Shown: positions 6,953-14,414 of the stretch, piece by piece
Numbering within the stretch: the stretch's first letter is position 1
Layout: each line of letters begins with the position of its first letter
Source: Paratractidigestivibacter sp963658035
Lineage (GTDB): Bacteria; Actinomycetota; Coriobacteriia; Coriobacteriales; Atopobiaceae
Assembly (NCBI GenBank): GCA_963658035.1
Contig: CAVKOL010000040.1
Span: 1-16,489 of the forward strand
Reading direction: 5' to 3'
DNA length: 16,489 bases
The notes under the pieces: generated by a model
What the model was told of the DNA's origin: nothing
The model's database searches: none
The model's input: only the letters and a program-made list of their open reading frames with translations
Program-made: the position numbers and the translations under genes

Positions 6953-7384
6953 TTACTGGATGCGGGTGCGGCAGTACGGGCAGACCTTCCAGTCGGCGTT
7001 CAAGGGGCGGTGGCAAGTGGGGCAGACGTTGCGCACCTGCGTGTTGCAGATGGGGCACACCACGAAGTCGCGGTCGATCGGGGCGCCGCACTTGGGGCAG
7101 ATGCCGTAGTGGGACAGCTGGTGCTCGCGCAGGGCGATGTCGAGGTCCTGCTCCTCACGGTCGATGAGGTAGGAGCTGGGACGCAAGATGACATAGGCGA
7201 GAAGACCCACGATGGGGATGACCGAGATGATGGCCCACATCCACCAAGGCTCGGCGCCGCGGCGCTGGGCGTCGCGGATGACGTAGACGATGGAGAGGAC
7301 ATAGAGCATGACCACGCAGACGACCATCAGGTACAAGACCATGAGCACTTGCGGCGTGAGGATCGAGTCGAGCAGTTCTTGCAT
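6953..7384 (-). CDS. Small membrane protein with double zinc ribbon
   Basis: A 143-residue protein with two membrane segments (about 10-36 and 48-67). The second, WWMWAIISVIPIVGLLAYVILRP, looks like the PLDc_N-type hydrophobic pair found at the start of cardiolipin synthases, but no phospholipase domain follows. The C-terminal half is cytosolic and carries four CxxC knuckles: C96/C99, C110/C113, C121/C124 and C135/C138, i.e. a double zinc ribbon. Such proteins are common in Gram-positive genomes and generally unstudied; a role as an adaptor at the membrane is a guess. The frame is open 21 codons further upstream, but the ATG at 7384 has AAGGAG 8 nt before it. It stands alone between folC and thrS with its own terminator. 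Confidence 0.85.
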   Translation of the reverse strand: MQELLDSILTPQVLMVLYLMVVCVVMLYVLSIVYVIRDAQRRGAEPWWMWAIISVIPIVGLLAYVILRPSSYLIDREEQDLDIALREHQLSHYGICPKCGAPIDRDFVVCPICNTQVRNVCPTCHRPLNADWKVCPYCRTRIQ

Positions 7385-7462
7385 ATCGGGGACTCCTTTT
7401 TGATGGGTCTTAGCGAGGTTTGGTCCGCGCGCGCCGCAGGGGCGCACCGCAGATAGTCAGAC

Positions 7463-7471
7463 ATTGTAGCA
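7463..7471 (-). promoter_or_regulatory. Extended -10 promoter before the zinc-ribbon gene (predicted)
   Basis: The minus strand reads TGC TACAAT directly after the folC stop codon. No convincing -35 precedes it. It would give a leader of about 70 nt for the zinc-ribbon gene. Confidence 0.4.
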
Positions 7472-7475
7472 AAAG

Positions 7476-8885
7476 CTATAAAAGATTTGCCGCAACCTCG
7501 CCAGCAAGGGTGATAGAGCCGCAGGCAACGTAGGATTCTTCACAAAGTGCCGACGTTGCTTGGCCCACGTTTGCGTACTCCCCCACCACGTCTGCGCCGG
7601 CGCCCTCGAAGAGATTGGCCAGCTCGTGGGCGGGCAGGGCACGTGGCGACGAGGTCTGCGTCACGGCCACGCGCGGGAAGGCGGCGGCGAGAAGGGCCAC
7701 GATGCCCTCGACGTCCTTATCGGCCAAGACCGCGCACAAAAGAAGCGGGCGCTCCTCTTTGTTGGGGGCCACGGCGGCGACGCAGGCCAGGAAGGTCTGG
7801 ACGCTCTGCGGGTTGTGGCAGGCGTCGATGAGCACGGGCGGCTCGGGGCGAAGGAGCTGGAAGCGGCCCGGCGTGGGGCAGGTCACCACGGCCTCGAAGA
7901 TCTTCTCGGCGTCCAAGGCACGTCCCAGGCAGTCCTCGCAAAGCGCCACGGCGCAGGCGATGTTGGCGGCCTGGTAGCCGGGCTTTAGGGCCGCGAGCTC
8001 GGCGTAGAGGGCGCGGGGCGTGTGGACGCTCAGCTCCAGCGGGGCGCCGATGCGCGCGGGGCGCTTGGTCACGGCGAAGCTTGCGCAGGGCAGGCCCGTG
8101 TGCGTGCGGGCGATGCCCTCGTGCATCTCGCCGGCCACGTCGGCGCGGTCAAGGGCGCGCACCATCGTGGGCACCACGCCGGCTTGCCTACACTGGGCGA
8201 GAAAAACGTCCTCGACCGAGGTGGGCGTGGCGCAGCCGACGCCCAAAACGCAGGTGCGGCCGGGCTTGATGATGGCGGCCTTCTCGCCGGCGATGGCCTC
8301 AAGCGTGTCGCCCAGCACGTGGATGTGGTCGAGGCCGATGCCGGTCACGGCCACGTTCTTGATGGACTTGAAGGCCGAGGTCGCGTCCCAGCGGCCGCCC
8401 ATGCCGCACTCAAGCACGCAGGTGTCCACGCCCGCCAGGGCAAAAACGACGGCGGCGGCCACGGTCAAGGTGTCGAACTCGGTGATGTCGTAAGGGCGCT
8501 CACCGGCGGCCTCGCGGGCGGCGTTCACGCGCTGGCCGGCCAGGACGGCGGCGTTGATGCCAAAAGCGAAGGCCTCCTTAGAGACGGGGGCGCCCGCGAC
8601 CTCCATGCGCTCGTTGTAGCTCACGAGCTCGGGCGAGGTGTAGAGGGCGACCTTCTTGCCCTCCTGGCCCAAAATCGCCGCCGTGTAGCGCGAGGTCGAA
8701 GTCTTGCCGTTGGTACCCGCGATCTGCACCGAGTCAAAGCACAGGTCGGGGTCGCCCAGCTCGGCCAGCATGTCCTCGACCGTCTCGAGCATGGGGCAGA
8801 TGCCAAAGCGCAGCGAGGCGTGGAGAAGATTCAGGGCCTCGTCATAGGTTATCTGCGGCACGTCAAAGGGAACGCGATAGGTCAT
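7476..8885 (-). CDS. folC: Folylpolyglutamate synthase / dihydrofolate synthase
   Basis: A 469-residue Mur-ligase-family enzyme that adds glutamate to dihydropteroate and to folates, using ATP. It makes dihydrofolate and the polyglutamate tails that keep folates in the cell. Visible motifs: the P-loop AGTNGKTST (56-64), LECGMGGRWDATS (158-170), GIGLDHIHVLGDTLEAIAGEKAAIIKPG (182-209, including the Lys that is usually carbamylated), and DACHNPQS in the C-terminal glutamate-ligase domain. It is the last gene of the one-carbon/folate operon, 61 nt after folE, with an internal hairpin in the gap. AGAGGTAGAG precedes the ATG. Polyglutamylated THF is the preferred cofactor of the enzymes encoded upstream, which explains the placement. 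Confidence 0.95.
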   Translation of the reverse strand: MTYRVPFDVPQITYDEALNLLHASLRFGICPMLETVEDMLAELGDPDLCFDSVQIAGTNGKTSTSRYTAAILGQEGKKVALYTSPELVSYNERMEVAGAPVSKEAFAFGINAAVLAGQRVNAAREAAGERPYDITEFDTLTVAAAVVFALAGVDTCVLECGMGGRWDATSAFKSIKNVAVTGIGLDHIHVLGDTLEAIAGEKAAIIKPGRTCVLGVGCATPTSVEDVFLAQCRQAGVVPTMVRALDRADVAGEMHEGIARTHTGLPCASFAVTKRPARIGAPLELSVHTPRALYAELAALKPGYQAANIACAVALCEDCLGRALDAEKIFEAVVTCPTPGRFQLLRPEPPVLIDACHNPQSVQTFLACVAAVAPNKEERPLLLCAVLADKDVEGIVALLAAAFPRVAVTQTSSPRALPAHELANLFEGAGADVVGEYANVGQATSALCEESYVACGSITLAGEVAANLL

Positions 8886-8909
8886 TGTTGCTCTACCTCT
8901 ATTGAACGC

Positions 8910-8939
8910 GGCGAGAAGGCCTGGCCGGGTCTTCTCGCC
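8910..8939 (-). other. Hairpin in the folE-folC gap
   Basis: GGCGAGAAG (8910-8918) and CTTCTCGCC (8931-8939) pair perfectly around a 12-nt GC-rich loop, between the folE stop and the folC ribosome binding site. There is no T-run, so it is more likely an RNA-processing or stability element than a terminator. Confidence 0.5.
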
Positions 8940-8946
8940 AAAGTCT

Positions 8947-9528
8947 TTATCGGTTGTTGCCCAGCATGAGGCGCAGGGCCTCCTCGCGGGCCTTCATCTC
9001 GCGCAGGACGCCGCGCACGGCAGACGTCGTGGTGACCGAGCCGGGCGAGCGCACGCCGCGCATGGTCATGCAGGTGTGCTCGGCCTCGAGTATTACGAGG
9101 ACGCCCAAGGGGTTGAGCTCCTCTACCAGGGCGTCCGCGATCTGGGCCGTCAGGCGCTCCTGCAGCTGCGGGCGGTGCGCGAAGCCGTTGACGCACCGCG
9201 AGATCTTGGAGAGGCCGGTCACGTGGCCGTCGCGCGGGATGTAGCACACGTGGGCCTTGCCCACGAAAGGCAGCAGGTGGTGCTCGCACATGGACGAGAA
9301 GGGGATGTCGCGCACGATCACCATCTCCTCGTTGCCGGGCTCGTGGAACTGTTTGCGCAGGTGGATGCCCGGGTCCTCGTGCAGGCCGCCAAAGATTTCC
9401 TCGCAGGCGCGGGCCACGCGGTCGGGCGTGCCCTGCAGGCCATCGCGGTCGGGGTCCTCGCCGATGCCGATCAAGAACTCGCGGACAGCCGCCTCGATGC
9501 GGGGCTTGTCGATGTTGCTGTGCTCCAC
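8947..9528 (-). CDS. folE: GTP cyclohydrolase I
   Basis: A 193-residue enzyme converting GTP to 7,8-dihydroneopterin triphosphate, the first step of folate synthesis. The zinc ligands are present: Cys81 and His84 in SSMCEHH, and Cys153 in EHTCMTMRG. Further family segments are GTPDRVAR (33-40), LPFVGKAHVCYIP (86-98), GLSKISR (105-111) and QERLTAQIADAL (123-134). Length is normal for the short bacterial form. It starts with GTG at 9528; AAGGAG lies 6 nt upstream inside the last codons of focA, whose stop is 3 nt away, so translation is probably coupled. The other folate genes that often accompany folE (folB, folK, folP) are not in the window. Confidence 0.96.
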   Translation of the reverse strand: MEHSNIDKPRIEAAVREFLIGIGEDPDRDGLQGTPDRVARACEEIFGGLHEDPGIHLRKQFHEPGNEEMVIVRDIPFSSMCEHHLLPFVGKAHVCYIPRDGHVTGLSKISRCVNGFAHRPQLQERLTAQIADALVEELNPLGVLVILEAEHTCMTMRGVRSPGSVTTTSAVRGVLREMKAREEALRLMLGNNR

Positions 9529-9531
9529 GTC

Positions 9532-10365
9532 CTACTCCTTCTCGGCACGGTTCTTGCCGTAGACAAACCAGTAAACGATGCCCAGGGCCACGCCGCCCAC
9601 CAGGTTGCCAAGGATCGCGGCAGAAAGGTTCACGCAAATGCCGCCCAGGGTAATGGGGGTGCCGCCGGCGATACCCAACGCCTGCAGCAGGTAGCCGTAG
9701 GGCAAGAAGAACATGTTGGCCACGCAGTGCTCGAATCCCGCGCCCATGAAGGCCATGACGGGGAGAAGCGCCGCGAAGAACTTATCGGCCACGTTGGTCG
9801 AGGCGTGGCCGCACCAAACGGCCAGGCAGACCAAGATGTTGCAGAGGATACCGCGGAAGAAGACCGTTCCCCAGGAAAGGGAGGTCTTGGTCACGGCCAC
9901 CGCGACCGCCGCCTCGCCAAAGGCGCCGCCGTTGGCGCCGGCCGCCTGCGCGCCCAGCAGCAACAGGGCCGCGATCACGCTGCCGCAGAAGTTTCCCACG
10001 ATGACGACGAGCCAGCTCTTAAGCAGGTCGGGCCAGGCAAAACGGCGTGACAAGGGCCCCATGACCATCAGGCAGTTGCCGGTGAAGAGCTCAGCGCCCG
10101 CGGCCAGGATGAGGAACAGGCCCAGCGTGAACGAGAAGCCGCCCAAAAGCTGCGTCGCCGCAAAGGGCAGCGTGGCGTCGCACTTGACCACCAGCATGAA
10201 GGTCGCGCCCATGGCCACAAAGAAACCGGCCAGGATCGCCAGGACAAAGGCGTTGACGGGCTCGGTAGCAGCCTTGGTGGCGGCCACGCGCTCGGCCTTG
10301 AGCTCGATCGAGGCCGGGGTCATCGCCCCGCTGTAGGAAGACGAGGGTTTCTCGGTTACTTTCAC
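9532..10365 (-). CDS. focA: Formate/nitrite-family channel (FocA-like)
   Basis: A 277-residue pentameric membrane channel protein of the FNT family with six predicted membrane helices. Diagnostic sites are the omega-loop sequence AELFTGN (Leu93, Phe94, Thr95) that forms the cytoplasmic constriction, and GFEHCVANMF with the central His213, equivalent to His209 of E. coli FocA. The true start is the GTG at 10365: AAAGGAG lies 6 nt upstream and the first A of TGA of folD overlaps it (GTGA). The longer upstream frame is Arg/Gly-rich shadow sequence. FNT members carry formate, nitrite or hydrosulfide. Placement between formate-THF ligase, folD and folE makes formate the likely substrate, probably imported for one-carbon metabolism; export of fermentation formate is also possible. 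Confidence 0.9.
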   Translation of the reverse strand: MKVTEKPSSSYSGAMTPASIELKAERVAATKAATEPVNAFVLAILAGFFVAMGATFMLVVKCDATLPFAATQLLGGFSFTLGLFLILAAGAELFTGNCLMVMGPLSRRFAWPDLLKSWLVVIVGNFCGSVIAALLLLGAQAAGANGGAFGEAAVAVAVTKTSLSWGTVFFRGILCNILVCLAVWCGHASTNVADKFFAALLPVMAFMGAGFEHCVANMFFLPYGYLLQALGIAGGTPITLGGICVNLSAAILGNLVGGVALGIVYWFVYGKNRAEKE

Positions 10366-11219
10366 GCGAGGCTCCTTTGGGCAGCTTGGACAACGTGCTT
10401 GGCAAGAACGGCCGTGGTGACAGAGCCCACGCCGCGCGGGACCGGAGTGATCGCGGCGACGCTTGCCTCGACGGCGTCGAAGTCGACGTCGCCCACGAGC
10501 TTGCCCGCGGCCTCGTCCCAGTTGATGCCCACGTCGACGATGACCTGGCCCTCGCGCACGCACTCGGCGGCAACGGTCTTGGCGTGGCCCGCGGCGGCGA
10601 CCACGATGTCGGCGGCGCGGCAGTGGGCCGCGAGGTCGGCCGTGTGGGTGTGGCACATGGTCACCGTGGCGTTTCTTGCCTGCAGCATGACCGAGACGGG
10701 CTTGCCGATGACCAGCGAGCGACCCACGACGCAGACGTCGGCGCCGTCGAGTTCGATGCCGTAGAAGTCGAGAAGCTCGACCACGGCTTCGGCGGTGCAG
10801 GGGGCAAAGCCGTGTGGCTTGTTGGCAAAAACGCCGTAGAGAGAGCCGCTGGTGAGGCAGTCGACGTCCTTCGCGGGGTCGAGGGCCTCGCAGACGGCCT
10901 CCTGGTCGATCCCGCGCGGCAGGGGGCGAAACATCAAGACGCCGTGGACGTCGGCGCGGGCGTTGAGGTCCTGGACGGCCGCAATGAGGGACTCGGTGGT
11001 GGCGTCTGCCTCGGCAAGGCTGATGACCTCAGCCTCGATGCCCAGGGTCTCGCAGCGCTTCAACGCGCCACGCTCGTAGGACAGGTCGTCGGGCCTCTCT
11101 CCCACGCGAAGAATGGCCAGCTTGGGCGTGGTGCCCTTGGCATTAAGCTCTTCGATCTGGGGAAGCAGGCGCTCGTTGATGGACTTGGCCACGGGCAGGC
11201 CCAGCATAAGCTCGGACAT
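10362..11219 (-). CDS. folD: Methylene-THF dehydrogenase, FolD family with degenerate cyclohydrolase site
   Basis: A 285-residue FolD homologue that interconverts 5,10-methylene- and 5,10-methenyl-THF with NAD(P). The Rossmann segment CVVGRSLVIGKPVS (163-176) and the DVGINWDE stretch are intact. The catalytic motif is altered: the usual Tyr-xxx-Lys reads Y48-E-R-G-A52, so the lysine is Ala, and the usual VQLPLP reads MFRPLP, so the glutamine is Phe97. The PGGVGPMT signature is PRGVGSVT. In the human enzyme that lysine and glutamine serve the cyclohydrolase step. I infer a mainly or solely dehydrogenase enzyme, with FchA next door doing the hydrolysis. The ATG is 1 nt after the fchA TAA, and the TGA overlaps the focA GTG. 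An upstream in-frame start is rejected because AGGAAGG and the coupling favour this one. Confidence 0.9.
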   Translation of the reverse strand: MSELMLGLPVAKSINERLLPQIEELNAKGTTPKLAILRVGERPDDLSYERGALKRCETLGIEAEVISLAEADATTESLIAAVQDLNARADVHGVLMFRPLPRGIDQEAVCEALDPAKDVDCLTSGSLYGVFANKPHGFAPCTAEAVVELLDFYGIELDGADVCVVGRSLVIGKPVSVMLQARNATVTMCHTHTADLAAHCRAADIVVAAAGHAKTVAAECVREGQVIVDVGINWDEAAGKLVGDVDFDAVEASVAAITPVPRGVGSVTTAVLAKHVVQAAQRSLA

Positions 11220-11220
11220 G

Positions 11221-11853
11221 TTAGGAATCCTTCCTGATTCGGCGGACAACCTCGGCGCTCAGCGCCTCGCAGCCTGGCTTGACCTCGGCGAGAAGCGCGT
11301 CGACCTCGGCCTCCATGGCGCCGGCTTGGTCCTTGTCGGCCATGGACGCGGTGTTTACCAGCACGTTCATGCTCGCAGCGACAGCGGCGGCACGGCAGAG
11401 CTCCGCGGCGCAGCCCACGTCCGAGACGAGCATGACCGAGCCCTTCTCGGCCATCTCTTGCAACAGCGGCAGGGTCTTGGCAGCCGCGCGCACCATTTCA
11501 AGCGGCGGCTGGGCGGCGGCGAGAAGCGCGTCCTGGATGGCCTGCGGGCGAGCCGGATCCTCCTTGGCCAGGCCGTAGGCGGCCCCTACCAGGGCATAGG
11601 CCTCGGCGTCCTTCTCCACAAGGGACAAGAACTCGGCCGCAAGGTCGCCGGCTTGGGCGATCATGCACTGGATGTCGTCCTCAACCGCGGCGTAGCGCTT
11701 CTTGCCCGTGGTGTAGTTGCCCACCATCGAGCACAGGGCAGCCGAGAGGGCACCCGCCAGCGCGGCCGCACCGCCGCCGCCCGGGACCGGCTGTTTAGAG
11801 GCCAGCGCGTCGACAAACGAAGCGCAGGTAAGCGTTGTGAGTTTCTCGCTCAT
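11221..11853 (-). CDS. fchA: Methenyl-THF cyclohydrolase / formimino-THF cyclodeaminase (FchA)
   Basis: A 210-residue all-helical protein of the FTCD cyclodeaminase family. The signature PGGGGAAALAGAL (24-36) near the N-terminus, followed by YTTGKKRY (47-54), is typical. In histidine degraders the domain turns formimino-THF into methenyl-THF plus ammonia; in acetogens and purine-fermenting clostridia the stand-alone form acts as methenyl-THF cyclohydrolase. Its position between fhs and folD, and the degenerate cyclohydrolase site in that FolD, favour the second role. No histidine-degradation genes are visible here. The ATG at 11853 has GGGAG 4 nt upstream and lies just past a terminator-like hairpin after fhs. 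Ends 1 nt before the folD start. Confidence 0.9.
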   Translation of the reverse strand: MSEKLTTLTCASFVDALASKQPVPGGGGAAALAGALSAALCSMVGNYTTGKKRYAAVEDDIQCMIAQAGDLAAEFLSLVEKDAEAYALVGAAYGLAKEDPARPQAIQDALLAAAQPPLEMVRAAAKTLPLLQEMAEKGSVMLVSDVGCAAELCRAAAVAASMNVLVNTASMADKDQAGAMEAEVDALLAEVKPGCEALSAEVVRRIRKDS

Positions 11854-11865
11854 ACGTCTCCCATG

Positions 11866-11892
11866 AAAAGGGCCGGCGCCAGGCACCGGCCC
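11866..11892 (-). terminator. Terminator-like hairpin between fhs and fchA
   Basis: Minus strand: GGGCCGG / CCGGCCC extended inside by TGC/GCG pairing with a 3-nt loop, followed by TTTTC. It lies 15 nt after the fhs stop and ends only 12 nt before the fchA start. Since fchA, folD, focA and folE are tightly linked and no promoter fits the gap, it probably lets part of the transcripts through, lowering expression below that of fhs. Confidence 0.7.
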
Positions 11893-11907
11893 ACCTAACA
11901 AACTGGA

Positions 11908-13581
11908 TTAGAACAAGCCGACGATCTTGCCGTCCGCCGTGACGTCGATCTTCTCGGCCGCGGGCACCTTGGGCAGGCCCGGCATGGTCATGATGTCGCC
12001 GGTAAGGGCCACGACAAAGCCCGCGCCCGCCGAGACGCGCACGTCGCGTACGCAGATGTTGAAGCCCTCGGGCGCGCCCAGCTTCTTGGGGTTGTCGGTG
12101 AAGCTGTACTGGGTCTTGGCCATGCAGATGGGAAGGCCGCCGAAGCCCTGCTCCTCGAGCTGCGCCAGCATGCGGCTGGCCTTGGGCTCGAAGGTGACGC
12201 CGTCGGCGTGGTAGACCTTGGTGGCGATGGCCTCGATCTTGGCCTTTAGGGGCTGGTCGAGCTCATAGGTGTAGGCAAGCTCGCTCGGCTCCTCGCACAG
12301 GCGAAGGACCTCGGTCGCCAGCGCCTGGCCGCCCGCAGAGCCCTTGGCCCAGACCTCGGAAAGCGCGACGTTGACTCCCAGCTCGTTGCACTTGGACTCA
12401 ACCAAGGCCAGCTCGGCGGGGGTGTCTGTGGGGAAAGCGTTGATGGCCACCACAACAGGCAGGCCCCAGACGTCCTTGATGTTGGAGACGTGGCGCAGCA
12501 AGTTGGGGATGCCCGCCTCCAGCGCCTCGAGGTTCTCCTCGCAAAGGGCGTCCTTGGCTACGCCGCCGTTGTACTTAAGGGCGCGCACCGTGGCGACCAG
12601 CACCACCGCGGAGGGTTTGACGCCGCCCGCGCGGCAGACGATGTCGATGAACTTCTCGGCGCCCAGGTCTGCGCCAAAGCCGGCCTCGGTCACCGTGTAG
12701 TCGGCGAGCTTCATGCCGGTGAGGGTGGCCTCAAGCGAGTTGCAGCCGTGCGCGATGTTGGCGAAGGGTCCGCCGTGGACAAAGGCGGGGTTGCCTTCCA
12801 GGGTCTGGACCAGGTTGGGCTTGATGGCGTCCTTGAGCAGGGCCGCCATGGCGCCCTGGGCGTGGATGTCGGCCACCGTGACGGGCTGGCGGTCGTAGGT
12901 GTAGGCCACGACCATGCGGCCCAGGCGGTCGCGCAGGTCCATGAGGTCGCTCGCCAGGCAGAAGGCCGCCATGACCTCCGAGGCCACGGTGATGTCGAAG
13001 CCGTCCTCGCGCGGCATGCCGTTGGCGATGCCGCCCAGGCCGCAGACAATCTGCCTCAGTTGGCGGTCGTTCATGTCAACGACGCGCTTCCACACGATGC
13101 GGCGCGGGTCGATGTTCAAGGCGTTGCCCTGCTTGATGTGGTTGTCCAGCATAGCGGCGCACAGGTTGTTGGCCGCCCCGATGGCGTGGAAGTCGCCGGT
13201 GAAGTGCAGGTTGATGTCCTCCATGGGGACAACCTGGGCATACCCGCCGCCAGCAGCGCCGCCCTTGATGCCAAAGACGGGGCCCAGCGAGGGCTCGCGC
13301 AGGCAGAGCATGGTCTTCTTGCCCTGGGCGCACAGGGCATCGGCCAGGCCCACGGACGTCGTGGTCTTGCCCTCGCCGGCGGGCGTGGGGTTGATGGCGG
13401 TCACCAGGATGAGCTTGCCGTCTGCAGGCTTCTCGCCCAACGCGTGGATGTCCACCTTGGCCTTGGTGCGGCCGTAGGGCTCTAGGAGGTCGGCCTCGAT
13501 ACCCGCCTTAGCGGCGACCTGCTCGATGGGCAGGACCTTTGCCTCTTGGGCAATCTGAATATCGGATTTGTACTCAGCCAT
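11908..13581 (-). CDS. fhs: Formate-tetrahydrofolate ligase
   Basis: A 557-residue enzyme that joins formate to tetrahydrofolate with ATP, giving 10-formyl-THF. Length is as expected for the bacterial monofunctional form. Visible: the ATP-binding TPAGEGKTTT (66-75), REPSLGPVFGIKGGAAGGGYAQ (95-116), EDINLHFTGDFHAI (121-134), and the C-terminal FTDNPKKLGAPEGFNICVRDVRVSAGAGFVV region, all strongly family-like. GGAGG lies 5 nt before the ATG. It is the first gene of the one-carbon operon, transcribed from the divergent promoter region shared with tcdA. With FocA, FchA and FolD it allows free formate to feed purine, formyl-methionine and serine synthesis. No methylene-THF reductase or CO dehydrogenase gene is present, so the window gives no support for acetogenesis. 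Confidence 0.97.
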   Translation of the reverse strand: MAEYKSDIQIAQEAKVLPIEQVAAKAGIEADLLEPYGRTKAKVDIHALGEKPADGKLILVTAINPTPAGEGKTTTSVGLADALCAQGKKTMLCLREPSLGPVFGIKGGAAGGGYAQVVPMEDINLHFTGDFHAIGAANNLCAAMLDNHIKQGNALNIDPRRIVWKRVVDMNDRQLRQIVCGLGGIANGMPREDGFDITVASEVMAAFCLASDLMDLRDRLGRMVVAYTYDRQPVTVADIHAQGAMAALLKDAIKPNLVQTLEGNPAFVHGGPFANIAHGCNSLEATLTGMKLADYTVTEAGFGADLGAEKFIDIVCRAGGVKPSAVVLVATVRALKYNGGVAKDALCEENLEALEAGIPNLLRHVSNIKDVWGLPVVVAINAFPTDTPAELALVESKCNELGVNVALSEVWAKGSAGGQALATEVLRLCEEPSELAYTYELDQPLKAKIEAIATKVYHADGVTFEPKASRMLAQLEEQGFGGLPICMAKTQYSFTDNPKKLGAPEGFNICVRDVRVSAGAGFVVALTGDIMTMPGLPKVPAAEKIDVTADGKIVGLF

Positions 13582-13612
13582 TCGAACCTCCCGCTAGAAG
13601 TTTTCACGTAAC

Positions 13613-13627
13613 GCACTACTATAGTGC
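13613..13627. promoter_or_regulatory. Palindromic -10 region in the fhs/tcdA divergent promoter
   Basis: GCACTA-CTA-TAGTGC is an inverted repeat. ACTATAGT within it lets both strands read TATAGT, a fair -10 hexamer for fhs (minus) and tcdA (plus). The flanks are AT-rich but no good -35 was found for either direction. The 97-nt gap between the two start codons leaves room for only one compact promoter region. Confidence 0.45.
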
Positions 13628-13678
13628 AGGTTCATCGTTTACTTAAATTTGAACACGGCGTTAACACTAAGGAGACCC

Positions 13679-14410
13679 ATGGACGGCGAGACGACCAAGG
13701 ACAGGCTGCGGCTCATCTTGAAGGACGAGGGCCTGCGGCGTCTTGACGAGGCCTGCGTCATGGTCATTGGCCTGGGCGGCGTTGGCTCCAACTGCGCCGA
13801 GGCGCTGGCCCGCGGCGGCGTGGGCAACCTCGTGCTTCTCGACCGCGACGTCGTGGCGCCGTCAAACGTCAACCGCCAGGCGATTGCCTTCACGTCGACC
13901 ATCGGCCGTCCCAAGGCAGAGGTCATGCGCCAGATGGTTCTGGACATCAACCCCGATGCTCGCGTGACGGCGGTGCACGAGTTTCTCGACAAGGACAGCG
14001 TGGGCGAGCAGCTGGGTGCCCTTCCCCGCCCCGACTACGTGGTGGATGCGATCGATACCGTGGCGCAGAAGCTTCGCCTGGCCGCCTGGTGCCAAGAGCA
14101 GGGGCTTCGCGAGATCTCGGCCATGGGCGGCGGCAACAAGCTCGACCCCACGCGCTTTAGGTTCTCGCGCATCGAGGATACCGTGAACTGCCCGCTGGCG
14201 CGCATAATGCGCAAGGAGTGCCGCCGTCGCGGCATACATGACCTGCAGGTTCTTTACTCCGATGAGATGCCGGTGAAGATGGAGGCCATAACCGACGAGC
14301 AGTGGATGGAGTCCGGCTCTTTGCTGGGCACCATGAGCTACATCCCGCCCGTGATGGGTCAGATGATCGCCAGCCGCGTGATACGCGACCTTCTGGGTTG
14401 GAAGGCCTAG
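13679..14410 (+). CDS. tcdA: tRNA threonylcarbamoyladenosine dehydratase (TcdA/CsdL)
   Basis: A 243-residue E1-like (ThiF/MoeB fold) enzyme that uses ATP to cyclise the t6A37 modification of ANN-decoding tRNAs into ct6A. The nucleotide-binding GLGGVGS lies at 31-37, the acidic end of beta-2 and the following loop read LLDRDVVAPSNVNRQ (53-67), and INPDARV follows, all matching TcdA more closely than MoeB or ThiF. There are no CxxC zinc pairs, as expected for TcdA. YSDEMPVK matches the family's later conserved S-E-P segment. The ATG at 13679 is preceded by AAGGAG with 4 nt spacing; the frame is open 10 codons further but without a ribosome binding site. It is divergent from fhs and convergent with the lipoprotein gene, whose stop codon lies 4 nt away. 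Confidence 0.9.
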   Translation: MDGETTKDRLRLILKDEGLRRLDEACVMVIGLGGVGSNCAEALARGGVGNLVLLDRDVVAPSNVNRQAIAFTSTIGRPKAEVMRQMVLDINPDARVTAVHEFLDKDSVGEQLGALPRPDYVVDAIDTVAQKLRLAAWCQEQGLREISAMGGGNKLDPTRFRFSRIEDTVNCPLARIMRKECRRRGIHDLQVLYSDEMPVKMEAITDEQWMESGSLLGTMSYIPPVMGQMIASRVIRDLLGWKA

Positions 14411-14414
14411 CCGG

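Noticed and set aside
5061..7109. Plus-strand frame of 682 codons opposite thrS
   Set aside because: Same low-complexity shadow composition; thrS on the other strand has all catalytic motifs.
8902..10050. Plus-strand frame opposite folE and focA
   Set aside because: Antisense to two well-supported genes, no ribosome binding site, no recognisable domain.
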